Shown here piece after piece: positions 1 through 12,010 of a stretch of 64,000 bases of DNA; position 1 is the first letter of the stretch; the number at the start of each line of letters is the position of its first letter. The notes under the pieces were generated by a model, which saw only the letters and a list, made by a program, of their open reading frames with translations, ran no database searches and had not been told where the DNA came from. The stretch spans positions 20,446,841 through 20,510,840 of the forward strand of contig OX465105.1 in assembly GCA_949987565.1 (NCBI GenBank). The letters are read 5' to 3'. Position numbers and translations under genes: made by a program. The DNA comes from Luidia sarsii. Lineage: Eukaryota > Echinodermata > Asteroidea > Paxillosida > Luidiidae.

Positions 1-27
1 AAAGTAACAGGGCCTTATTATACATCT

Positions 28-162
28 TGGGGTGGATTTCACAAAGTCTTACGATGCATCGTAACTCAATCGTAAGTTGTGATAGGCCGTATGGTTTTTG
101 TGCATCGCTCATAGTCTTACGACTGATTTCAAGTTACGATGAGTTTGGTGAAATCGACCCCA
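28..162. mobile_element. Short MITE-like palindrome, GGGGTGGATTTCAC family
   Basis: The ends are inverted copies (ttggggtggatttcaca and tggtgaaatcgacccc), with CATCGTAA-type inner repeats in both orientations. Further copies are at 53668-53821 and 62231-62355, and a degenerate one is near 45735-45847. No coding capacity. Confidence 0.7.
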
Positions 163-339
163 GGTCTGAACTTCAAAGGGCTAGAAAAAAAATGAACACA
201 AGTCTATTGGGACTGATTGCAGTGACTAGCTTGCATCTTCCATGGGCTCGTGTTCAATTTTGAGCCTATAGATGCCAGAGGCTTCCCGACATCCATACCT
301 AAACAATCCATTGGCCAGAAATAACATAGTACAGGGGGG

Positions 340-755
340 ACATCTGCTGCTGCCTAGTGGCCTGGGTGCCCTGCCAACTGGCCTGGGTTCATTTGCAGAC
401 TGGCCTTGGTGCCATGTTGACTGGCCATTGTGGCCTGCCAAGTTTCCTGGTTCCCTGCCAACTGCCGGCTTGCAAACTGACCTTTGGTGGCCTGCCAAAT
501 GGCAAAGGTGGCCTGCCAACTGGCCCCTGTGCCATGCTGTCTGGCCTGTGTTTCTTTGCGTATTGGTACCCTGTTGACTGGCCATTGTGGCCTGCCAACT
601 GCCGGCTTGCAATCTGACCTTTGGTGGCCTGCCAAATGGCAATGGTGGCCTGCCAAATGGCAATGGTGGCCTGCCAAATGACAATGGTAGCCTGCCAAAT
701 GGCGGCCTGCCAAATGGCAATGGTGGCCTGCCAACTGCCCTCAGATCCCTGCAAA
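340..755. repeat. 21-bp minisatellite (GGCCTGCCAAATGGCAATGGT type)
   Basis: Degenerate repeats of a roughly 21-bp unit, most regular at 617-735. The unit length is a multiple of three, so several frames are open on both strands; these are not genes. Confidence 0.85.
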
Positions 756-901
756 CTGACCCCCCACGACCTCAATCAGTCACGACCAAAGTGCCATCCC
801 TCCAGGGTACCAGTAAGGTACCATGCTCAATAAAAAGTCGCCCAAACCCCTAGCTGGGGAGGGAGGGAGGGGGAGGGGGACACCTCCGATAGGCCACCTA
901 C

Positions 902-3900
902 CCTCTTCGTGCTCCGATGTCCAGAGGGTGAGATTGTCGCGGAGAAGCTGGAGGATGAGGGTGGAGTCCTTGTAGCTGTCGTCGGTGACCTTGTCTAGAC
1001 TCGCTATCGCTTCGTCAAACGTCTTCTTGGCCAGCTTGCATGCTGATTCCTGAAGGGGGGGTGGGGGGGGGGGAGGGGAGAGGGGCATCCGAGATTAGGG
1101 GTGAAACGCCACCAAATGATACATGGAATTGTCTCTCATTTAGACGAGCATCTCCCTGGCGAGTCTGTCATACACCCATGGAAGATACAGCTTGCAATGT
1201 GGGCTCATGCTCGATTTTCCGACATGACCCCAAAAACCCATAACCGTCTGCCTAGACTCAAGACATGGCTGTAAACACCAGCCCCGGATGCCATTGCCAA
1301 GTGCAGTCCATTTATTCCAAGTTGAGCTCCACCTCGGCCTCGTCAAATGCTATGACCTGCCCCCTCCTCCAGTCACACCCCAAACTAGGCTATGAGAAGT
1401 TGATATTGGTCGTCAGTCCAAGAGTGGCACAAAATAGTCACGATTACGGTCTTAACAGTTGTTGCAATGGAAGGCTATGCCCTCTTCTTAACTGAAAATT
1501 TAGTGGGCCCGACGTTTCGATCCTAGCAGGACCTTTGAGAAAGGTCCTGCTAGGATGGAAACGTCAGGCCCACTAAATTTTGAGATTTGCATTTTGGTAA
1601 TTTTAGTCAGTAAGCAGTTTGCAACATTTTTGTATATCACTCTTCTTAACTGGTTAGTCTTTCAGTGCTACTCTTTGGTTGTGATTATTCATTGAGTATT
1701 CCACATCAAGGCACGCCACATCTTATTCTTTTGAATGAGGGGGGGGGAGAGGGATAGGTGCAGAACTTACTGGGCTGCACTTGATTTCATAGTAGAATAC
1801 GGAGAAGTTCAAGGCCAGGCCCAGCCGGATGGGATGCGTAGGGGCCAAATTTTCGGCATCCTCCACTGCGGCTTTGTAGGCCTGGAGGCTGAGTTCTGCT
1901 TGCTCGTCCCTCTTGGTGCCACCAGTGAACTCGGCCAGGTAGCGGTAGTAGTCTCCCTTCCTGAGAGGCACAGAGGAGAAGGGAGGCGTTATCAAGGCAG
2001 AGGTACGGGTGTCAAATAAGGCTGGACAGTTTGCACGGCGGAGGCACAAAGTGGACAGTCTTGCGGTGAGGCCACGCGTGAGGTTCATCTGTTTCGAGAT
2101 GGAGTGTGGCACTGAAAAGAGCTGGCAACTCGATGGTTCATGCAGTGTGTACTCTGCCCATCATCAGGGGACTGCTGGATTCTAAAACAGCCAGGCTATC
2201 CACAACACTTATATAAGCACAGTTGTTAGTTGGTATACAGCAGTCTCCTGACTACGGACAGAGCACATACTGCCCGAAACATTGAGTTACCGGCTCTTTT
2301 CAGAGGCACGCATCTTGAAAGACACAACATACATGGTGTAAACGAAAATTTCCACTTCGCAAGTGTCAATCATCTCAATTCATACACCGTTTTTAGGTTG
2401 AAGGTCAGAAGACTTTCCAAATGGAAAGTCAGCTTCCCCTTTTTATACTTCCTTCATGGCTTACATTTTTCGGTAGAATACTTTCTCATCGTGCGCGCCT
2501 GCTTTCGTAATCAAGTGCTCATCTAACACTTTCAGGATCTCGTTACAGGTGTTGCTCAACTCTGTCTCAATCTACGAAACGGGTAAAGGACAAACAGCAC
2601 AGGGTGAATTGGTGGTCTAGTGGTCAAGGTGCCTATGGGATTTAACCTTGACTTGGGTGGCTGTGGGGGATCCCTGAGAATGGGCTCCTCCTTGGACTTG
2701 GGTGGCTGTGGGGGATCCCTGAGAACGGGCTCCTCCTTGGACTTGGGTGGCTGTGGGGGATCCCTGAGAATGGGCTCCTCCTTGGGGTTGTGTGGCTGTG
2801 GGGGATCCCTGAGAATGGGCTCCTATTTGGACTTGTGTGGCTGTGGGGGATCCCTGAGAATGGGCTCCTCCTTGGACTTGGGTGGCTGCGGGGGATCCCT
2901 GAGAATGGGCTCCTATTTGGACTTGTGTGGCTGTGGGGGATCCCTGAGAATGGGCTCCTCTTTGGACTTGGGTGGCTGCGGGGGATCCCTGAGAATGGGC
3001 TCCTCCTTGGGGTTGTGTGGCTGTGGGGGATCCCTGAGAATGGGCTCCTCTTTGGACTTGGGTGGCTGTGGGGGATCTCTGAGAATGGGCTCCTATTTGG
3101 ACTTGTGTGGCTGTGGGGGATCCCTGAGAATGGGCTCCTCTTTGGACTTGGGTGGCTGCGGGGGATCCCTGAGACTGGGCTCCTCTTTGGACTTGGGTGG
3201 CTGCGGGGGATCCCTGAGAATGGGCTCCTCCTTGGACTTGGGTAGCTGTGGGGGATCCCTGAGAATGGGCTCCTCTTTGGACTTGGGTGGCTGTGGGGAT
3301 CCCTGAGAATGGGCTCCTCTTTGGACTTGGGTGGCTGTGGGGGATCTCTGAGAATGGGCTCCTATTTGGACTTGGGTGGTTGTGGGTGATCCCTGAGAAT
3401 GGGCTCCTCCTTGGACTTGGGTGGCTGTGGGTGATCCCTGAGAATGGGCTCCTCTTTGGACTTGGGTGGCTGTGGGGGATCCCTGAGAATGGGCTCCTCC
3501 TTGGACTTGGGTAGCTGTGGGGGATCCCTGAGAATGGGCTCCTCTTTGGACTTGGGTGGCTGTGGGGATCCCTGAGAATGGGCTCCTCCTTGGGGTTGTG
3601 TGGCTGTGGGGGATCCCTGAGAATGGGCTCCTCCTTGGACTTGGGTGGCTGTGGGGGATCCCTGAGAATGGGCTCCTCTTTGGACTTGGGTGGCTGTGGG
3701 GGATCCCTGAGAATGGGCTCATCTTTGGACTTGGGTGGCTGTGGGGGATCCCTGAGAATGGGCTCCTCTTCGGACTTGGGTGGCTGTGGGGGATCCCTGA
3801 GAATGGGCTCCTCCTTGGACTTGGGTGGCTGTGGGGGATCCCTAAGAATGGGCTCCTCCTTGGACTTGGGTGGCTGTGGGGGATCCCTGAGAATGGGCTC

Positions 3901-6900
3901 CTCTTTGGACTTGGGTGGCTGTGGGGGATCCCTGAGAATGGGCTCCTCCTTGGACTTGGGTGGCTGTGGGGGATCCCTAAGAATGGGCTCCTCCTTGGAC
4001 TTGGGTGGCTGTGGGGGATCCCTGAGAATGGGCTCCTCTTTGGACTTGGGTGGCTGTGGGGGATCCCTGAGAATGGGCTCCTCTTCGGACTTGGGTGGCT
4101 GTGGGGGATCCCTGAGAATGGGCTCCTCCTTGGACTTGGGTGGCTGTGGGGATCCCTGAGAATGGGCTCCTCCTTGGGGTTGTGTGGCTGTGGGGGATCC
4201 CTGAGAATGGGCTCCTCTTCGGACTTGGGTGGCTGTGGGGGATCCCTGAGAATGGGCTCCTCCTTGGACTTGGGTGGCAGTGGGGGATCCCTGAGAATGG
4301 GCTCCTCCTTGGACTTGGGTGGCTGTGGGGGATCCCTGAGAATGGGCTCCTCTTTGGACTTGGGTGGCTGTGGGGGATCCCTGAGAATGGGCTCCTCCTT
4401 GGACTTGGGTAGCTGTGGGGGATCCCTGAAAAATGGGGAGAGGGGAGAGGGGAGAGGGGAGAGGGGAGAGGGGAGAGGGGAGAGGGGAGAGGGGAGAGGG
4501 GAGAGGGGAGAGGGGAGAGGGGAGAGGGGAGAGGGGAGAGGGGAGAGGGGAGAGGGGAGAGGGGAGAGGGGAGAGGGGAGAGGGGAGAGGGGAGAGGGGA
4601 GAGGGGAGAGGGGAGAGGGGAGAGGGGAGAGGGGAGAGGGGAGAGGGGAGAGGGGAGAGGGGAGAGGGGAGAGGGGAGAGGGGAGAGGGGAGAGGGGAGA
4701 GGGGAGAGGGGAGAGGGGAGAGGGGAGAGGGGAGAGGGGAGAGGGGAGAGGGGAGAGGGGGAGAGGGGGAGAGGGGGAGAGGGGGAGAGGGGGAGAGGGG
4801 GAGAGGGGGAGAGGGGGAGAGGGGGAAGAGGGGAGATGACTGAGAGAGGGCAAGGTGAGCCTCACCTCAGTCAGATATTCCTTGGCCAGGTTTCTCCGCC
4901 GTTCATCCCCCTTGTCCTTCATCTTGACCTCCTCGGCGCTGATGGTCCGCCAGGCAGAGCGCCGGGCGCCAATGACATTCTTGTAGGCCACCGACAGCAG
5001 GTTCCTCTCCTCGGGCGTCAGCCTGCCACCCTTGGTCACCACCTGCTTAATAGCTTCCACCATGTCTGTAGTGCAAAACACAACAGAACATTTTATTTTA
5101 TTTATTCAAAAAAATTTTTTAAACAAAATGCAAAAATTGGGAGGGGGGGGGGTTTGGGAGAAAAAAAACCCCACACAGGTTTAACCATTTGAGTCTAATG
5201 GTGTATTGTTTATTAGTTTTTATTATTCTAAAATTTAGTGGGCTTGACGTTTCGATCCTAGTAGGACCTTTCTCAAAGGCAGGACCTTTCTCAAAGGCCT
5301 TTGAGAAAGGTCCTGCTAGGATCGAAACGTCAGGCCCACTAAATTTTAGATTTACATTTTGGTTATTTTAGTCAGTAAGCAGTTTGCAACATTTTTATAT
5401 ATCACCTTAAGTTTCTATTATTGATTGATACCTCGGTATATTGGTATACCACGGTATCAGAGAGATATATACTGTACCAACGTTCTAGCCAGGCATCAAA
5501 TAGCGTATCGCTCATTGAAAATTCCCGCCACGCTTTTAATTTGCCGATACGCTATCGACACGCTATGAAAAAAAAACCCTGAATTTCTTTATGAGAATTC
5601 TAGATCACAGCTTTGTAATGGCCAGAATTTCTTAGTGGAGTCCGAATCGCGATTCAAATCCCACTAATAATCGCGTTTATTTCGTGCAGTGCAAACGGCC
5701 CTTCTGGTGCCCCTATAACTGTGTAGTGTAAACACAAAAGCATTTTGCAGCAACAAGTATTAAGTGCAGTGGACTGCACAGTGCAGCACATACTATTACA
5801 CCAACATCATTTCCTCTCTGGCATCAAGGATGACGACAAAAGAATTGCAAGAGGAAGTCAAAATTCCCTATTCAGCCACACACGGAAAATGCCTTTCTAA
5901 AAATATTTATCACAACCTGAGCTTCAACGTTAGTGCATCCAAGGTGTTAACAAAACAATGACAATGACAAATCTATCAGACGACTATTCTTTAACAAACA
6001 TTATGCCATTATCAAAGCGACTACCATTGATAGCAAAACCAGCTGGTCCATGTTTATGAAAAGCTGAAATGACAGCAGTGAGCATGTTAATTTTGGGTTT
6101 GTTTCTTGGGCACCATTATTTTTAAGAAAGCAGTACATGTAGTAGTCAGAATTATCAAATCACAGAGGTTAGTGCTGCTAGTACTGCAGCACTTGGTTAA
6201 AGCCCCTATACAACATTGGTAAAGGTCAAAAGATTGCCACAGTTTGTGTGTTAAACCATTAAACATCCAAAAATAAGAAATCCTGAGAAGGTATTAGCTC
6301 AAATGGTGATCCGAGAAAGTAGAAAACGGCAAAAAAACATTATGGTTTTCGCTCTGTTCTGTAGTGTAAGAAATAGTTTATTACTCACGAGTAATAAACT
6401 ATTTGTCGATGTTTGAGCACTTGAAGATTTTTTCGAGAAATACAGCATCCCAATCCATAAGATTTCAACATGAGGATATCATGACCATCTACAAACTGTG
6501 TAAATTAGAAGGAAATCTGTGAACATCGATGTTTTCCGATCTTCCCAATGTTGTATTGGGCCTTTAAACGACTACCGGGGTATCACGCAATATTCATACA
6601 ATCCAGAGACATGGAACACATTCCAGTGACAATACACAGACAATGTGCACATTTCCTTAGCTATTAAATAATAGCATAAATCTCACAGATGATGTTCTAT
6701 CTATGCTAGAAGAGGTGGACGCTACTGCATTGAAAAGAGATGTTGTAAACAATATTCAAGAGGCTTTTTAAAAGTATGACAATACCCTATTTTTTAATTG
6801 TTTTTTGGGGGGGTGTAAACCTTAGCTACTGTCAATTTACATTCAAAAAACGTGAAGATAAGGTAACACTATGGACTCTTCCTACTGCAGCCTCAAACAT

Positions 6901-9900
6901 GGCCACCGACTCCACATCGGCTGGGTACATAATTACTCACACGCACACCAGCTCAAAGAGCCTCATGATTAGTATGCGCATGCATCGGACGGCCCAGCCG
7001 CTGAGCAACCCATCCATTGCTACCCACCCATCTTCCCTTGACGTCACACCCAGTGCCACCAATCCCATCAGAAGCAATCTGTACAGTATGCACAATATGA
7101 ACACACACACACACGCACAAGCATGTAAAGTTTGTATGGGTGCACAAGGCAAGTGCACTCGTTGCCGGCTCCAAGAAACCTCACAGGGACAGTGAGTGGG
7201 CAGAGACCAGTCTATCCAACTCACTGCTTTATACACTTGTTGCATAAATCATGTACAATGTACATCTACACGTATGAGGCATACGAATACCTGGTAAATT
7301 AGATTATAAGTATATGTGCGCAATAAGAACACATGCAATGAAACTGTCTCGTTTAGACAATTTGCGTCAAAAATCCCCAAAATCAGGACGGCAGAAAATT
7401 AACAAAACGCCTTTCGAAAAGTATTGATCGGCAATGATAGGGCTACTGCCACAGATGAATCCAGGGTTCAACAGTGTCAGATACCTTTGAGACTTTAGCG
7501 TATCTGTACCATTAACATAAAGGAATATGTATAAAAAAGGCGCAAACTGCTTACCGACTAAAAAGACTAAAATCTCAGAGGGCCTTGCCTGATGATTTGA
7601 TCCGAGCCTGATCTTTTTTTCAAAGCCCTACCATCAAAACATGAGATGATAACAATAGCCCTGTGCCGTACTCTAGCTGCCAACCTATCTTTAAAGGAAA
7701 TTAGGAATACTTCTGCTAAAAAAGAGAGGAAATTACAGAGCAACCTACATAAATGTACACATAGGAATACATGTGAATTTCACAGCCAAAAATCGGAATC
7801 TGTTGTCCAGAGCTTGTAAAAAGTGATACACTTTTATCCCCCCCTTCCACAAGAGTCATTCCGTGTCAATTCAACACACTTTTGGAACTGACCGTCACAG
7901 ATTGAAACAAAAATTTGCTGTGCTGATTGGACTCCTTGAGAAACCCCCAGAAGTCAGAACCGAAATTTTAATAGCACTGGTTGGCAGCTATGCCAGACCC
8001 TTATGCTCCCAGAAAGACCAGGATATACATGTACAAGCAGGGCTGTCAACACGGCCTTCTTTATACCGCAATACTGGGGTGGAATGGGAAGATAACAACC
8101 ATGGTAAGACAATGGCGCCACAGGAAACAGGCAAGGGATCTACCCGGTCACTCTTTCCCAAATATGCGGGCGGAGGGAAGTGGCCGTGTACGTCAGCAAT
8201 GGGCTAGCCGCCACTTGGCACCGGACAAGAAAACCATCCGGATGTTACCTAAGCACATCACATGTACCAACTCATGTCCATTCTGAGCCTACATGTATCT
8301 TCCTGTGTGCTGCTAGTGCTCTTGTTGAGACCTTCATTGTTGTCAAACAAATCAATTAAATAAATCATTTATTCATGCCGACATAACGTTGAGAAAGAGG
8401 GAAAACGAAATACATGGTAGCTTTTTTCTTATTTTTAAGAAAACAAATAACGCATGCCTTGAATCCATGGCTGTGAAGTTTGTTTTCAAAGATAATTGTT
8501 ATTTCAATAAAAGTGGATATTCAATGTCATTTTTATTGAAAATTATACATTTATAACAAATATATGTATACATCGGTATTTCATGCAACTGTTTTCTTTA
8601 AAAAGTGAGAAAAAAAGTGCTAATTATTTATTCATGATGTCATCGATCGGTGCATGTTCTCACTGCATGCTCTCACCGATCGCTTCCCTTCCCACTGATA
8701 CCGATTGGGAACCAAACAGGTTTCTTGAAAACCGGTGTCCCGATAAAAATAATAGAAGAACGTACAAAACAGGCAAGAGGCTATCGCGTCAACGGCAAAG
8801 AGTTTTAGTTTTCTTCCCAAACCTCCCCAGAATCATTTTCAGAATCAATATCTGCCAGTGGAATTAGAGGAGAAATTGACAAATTTTGACCAAGTACATG
8901 ACCCTTAAAGGGGAATAAAACCCAGAGAAAAATGTTGGCTTATCCAAGTGGGTGTTAAAAACAACCTACAATTAATTACCTATGTGCTACTCACCTACTA
9001 TTGCGTGCAGTTATACACTCACAAGCTTAACGATGGTGTACTGCCAGGCGTTTGGATGTCAAAATGCCAGCGGGAAAAAAAAATTTCCATGCAGTTCTCA
9101 ACAAGGACAAGAGACCTGTTTGACAATACTGGCAGTACACCATCATTCAGCTCGCGAGTGTATAACTGCAAACAGTATATAGCCTACATGTAGTAGGGGT
9201 ACATCCGTCCGGGCCCATGCGGGAGTTTTCCGTTGCGATGTCATACCCCCCGCAGTGACTGGCAGGCCATTCGAAAAAATGGCAGTTTGCGGGAACGCGA
9301 ATTCTCTGGGTTTCATTCCCCTTTAAGCAATTGAAAAGCTTATAAAAAAGAGCTTTTGGGCCAGTTGTATACATGTAACTAAAACAACAGAAGGGGCACA
9401 CAGAAATTGTTATCCTTCAATAGAAAATGTGCATTGCGCTTGTCAACCTAAGTAACCCATAGTAAGGAAGTATACAATGTATGTTATGCGCTGTTGACTA
9501 AAGTCGCCCATGGTATTACCGGTAAAAGGAAAGGGTTTACGCTACAGTACGGCAAAAAGCTATAGCAAGCCAATTTACTCTTCAACCTTCTGGGGGTACA
9601 CACATGTACCTACACTGTATAGTAAGGCTGTTGTCGTGAGAAAAAATTCTTGTCGACATGTCGTGAGAATTTTATGCCGACTGTCGACATTGTCGCGACA
9701 GAGACCCGATTTAGTCAAAAATCTGAAGTCACAATGTCGCATTTTTTTTAGGTATTATAGGAATGGGGCATGTCAAACCGCCATAGTTGTGAACTTGTGA
9801 AATCAGTTTTCATGGATAATCTTAATTTCAATAAAATTTCATATTTAATGGCTTTCGTATTTAAGATTATACACAACAAAATAATTTTTGTGCCGATATT

Positions 9901-11975
9901 GGGTGTTACAGTCGTAATTTCCTTAAAAAATAATAAAAAAGCGATTGCTCATTGTTTATTCATGACGTCATCGATCGGCGATGCGTGCGTTCTCACTGCA
10001 AGAAATAGTGAATATTTATGAATTCGCTGCACAGCGGCTGCAGTGGCTTTCCAATTGGCTATGTACACATGTACAGTTGGAGAACCAGATAGTTTCAGTG
10101 AAAAGAAAAGACGTCACCGTCCGAACCTAGCTAAAGATAGCCGCGTATTGGGCACCCAAAAACCAGCTGCGTATTGGGCCCAAAAACGGAGGAGGCCGCG
10201 TATTCAGCCATACATTCAGACAAACCTAGAACGTATGCGGCAAAGGAGGCCTTTTTCCGATGTACATAATGTACTTCCGGTCCGTTTTTCAACGAAATAA
10301 AATACGCGGCCGCCGGGATTTTGGGCCCAAACATGCGGCTACTTTCAACTGGGTACCGACCGCGACGCACGTGCGATCTCATTTCTCGATCCTTCCCTCG
10401 GACGTCCACGATCTTTCCCGATCTCTGCATTGCACTGGTATCCCGTACGCACGTGTATTAAATGCATGCGATGCAGCAACGTATACCAGCTACTGTACTG
10501 CTGACGACCGGCCATAGAAACGTGCGCTATACAGTAGTGACAGTATTAACACTGTACATCGTAATGGCAAAATGCGTTCGGTGAACGATTTTCTTTGGTC
10601 GCGTCGCGATCCCTTCCAACTTCCAACATATTTAGTAACTATTATTTTGTGGCGTGGATAAGCAAAAATGAAATGCTCAGCGCACAATTTTAGGATTTTT
10701 TGTTCCCTTTTTATTCCCTTCTTTTCAGAGATTGGCCATTATGACTAGAGATAGGCTAATGTATTTTATTGTTTTTGTCGCGACAACCGAAAAACCTTGT
10801 CGACATGTCGGAATATTTTCTTTGTCGCGACAATGTCGACAAAAGCCTTGTCGACAACAGCCTTACTGTATAGTACATGAATAATTTTCGAAACAGACTC
10901 TGGAAAGAAAATTAGATGGCCACGCAATGTCTTAGGGTCCCTGTGTTTATAAATGGACGTGACATTTGCAAGCTGCCTCCAGTGTGTTTACAAACTACAA
11001 AGGCTGGGTTGGAGGGGGTGGGTAGGATGAGGGGATGGGGATGGGAGGTGTAGATGGATGGGGTTAGCACAGAAAGGTTAGAGCACAGAAAAGGTCACTG
11101 GAGAGATGCACTTGTTACACAGCAATCTGACAAGGGTGAGTGGGTGGTTAGTTCTTATTGATGTTTTTCTCTTCTTCTTTTTTGTCTTCCCCCCCCCTAA
11201 GGATATAAACGAAATGCAGCGGGATTCTTCAATATTAGTCAATATAATCTGAATGTATGTACACAGATGGTCTCAGCCACCATTTGGAAATGTACACCAG
11301 GCATCCAATCAGGATTTAAAGTCAAGATTGGCATTTATAAGGGAAAACTCATATCTTGGTGGTGCATTTCAGATGTCAATTGGGAGCCTGGGGGTGGAAA
11401 ATGGCTAATCTGAGGGGAACAAAATGGCATGCGAATGGGTGATATAAATCCAACTCCCAATCTTGCAAAGTTGCAGTACAGTGGCCATTGTTCGTCCGTC
11501 TAAACATGATCTAAATAAGTGATTGAGGCAGAGGAATAATTTTTTTTTTTTAATTCTGATTCCATCCCAGAATCGCGATTCCACTTGGAATCGACTCCCT
11601 TTTGTTTAGCAAAAGTAACAACAAGTTTGTTAATGTTTCAAGTGGTCACATCAAGTGAGAGTGACTCCCGAGTTGTTTAAACAAGTCATTGACAAACCAG
11701 TTGTCGTAAAGAGAAATGTTTTCAAGTTCAATTGTCTTGAACGTGTAGAAAGAAATTACGCAAAGTGGACCCACTGGTAGGAATCCATTCATGTTCAACT
11801 CTGCGCAAATTATTAGCGGTGCATTGCAATGACTAATTTGTATACATATAAAATGCAGTGTGTCAAAAACTGCTCTGCGCACACAAAATGAAATGTGTTC
11901 TTGTTTTCCCCTTGCCCTTTCACCAATCACCACCCAGCCGTGCGTAAATGGTTCCACCATGTGGGCTGGTCGGGA

Positions 11976-12010
<35 letters not shown>

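Larger units (their letters stand above)
5066..8904. other. Left part of 14-3-3 intron 1
   Basis: AT-rich non-coding DNA. Contains the palindrome at 5230, a fragment of the CCCTATA MITE family (5625-5715), the TTAA element at 6197-6567 and a short AC run near 7103. No exon recognised. Confidence 0.6.

Noticed and set aside
226..720. Minus-strand frame considered as the 14-3-3 terminal exon
   Set aside because: Mostly 21-bp minisatellite. An acceptor near 268 gives a phase-compatible tail, but its residues do not look like an acidic 14-3-3 tail and the DNA resembles a repeat also present near 1165-1225.
3556..4839. 427-codon plus-strand open frame
   Set aside because: Composed only of the 45-bp minisatellite and the purine tract, antisense to the 14-3-3 gene; open because the unit length is a multiple of three.
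7863..8207. 114-codon plus-strand open frame
   Set aside because: No recognisable domain, no matching splice context; it lies in a repeat-rich intron.
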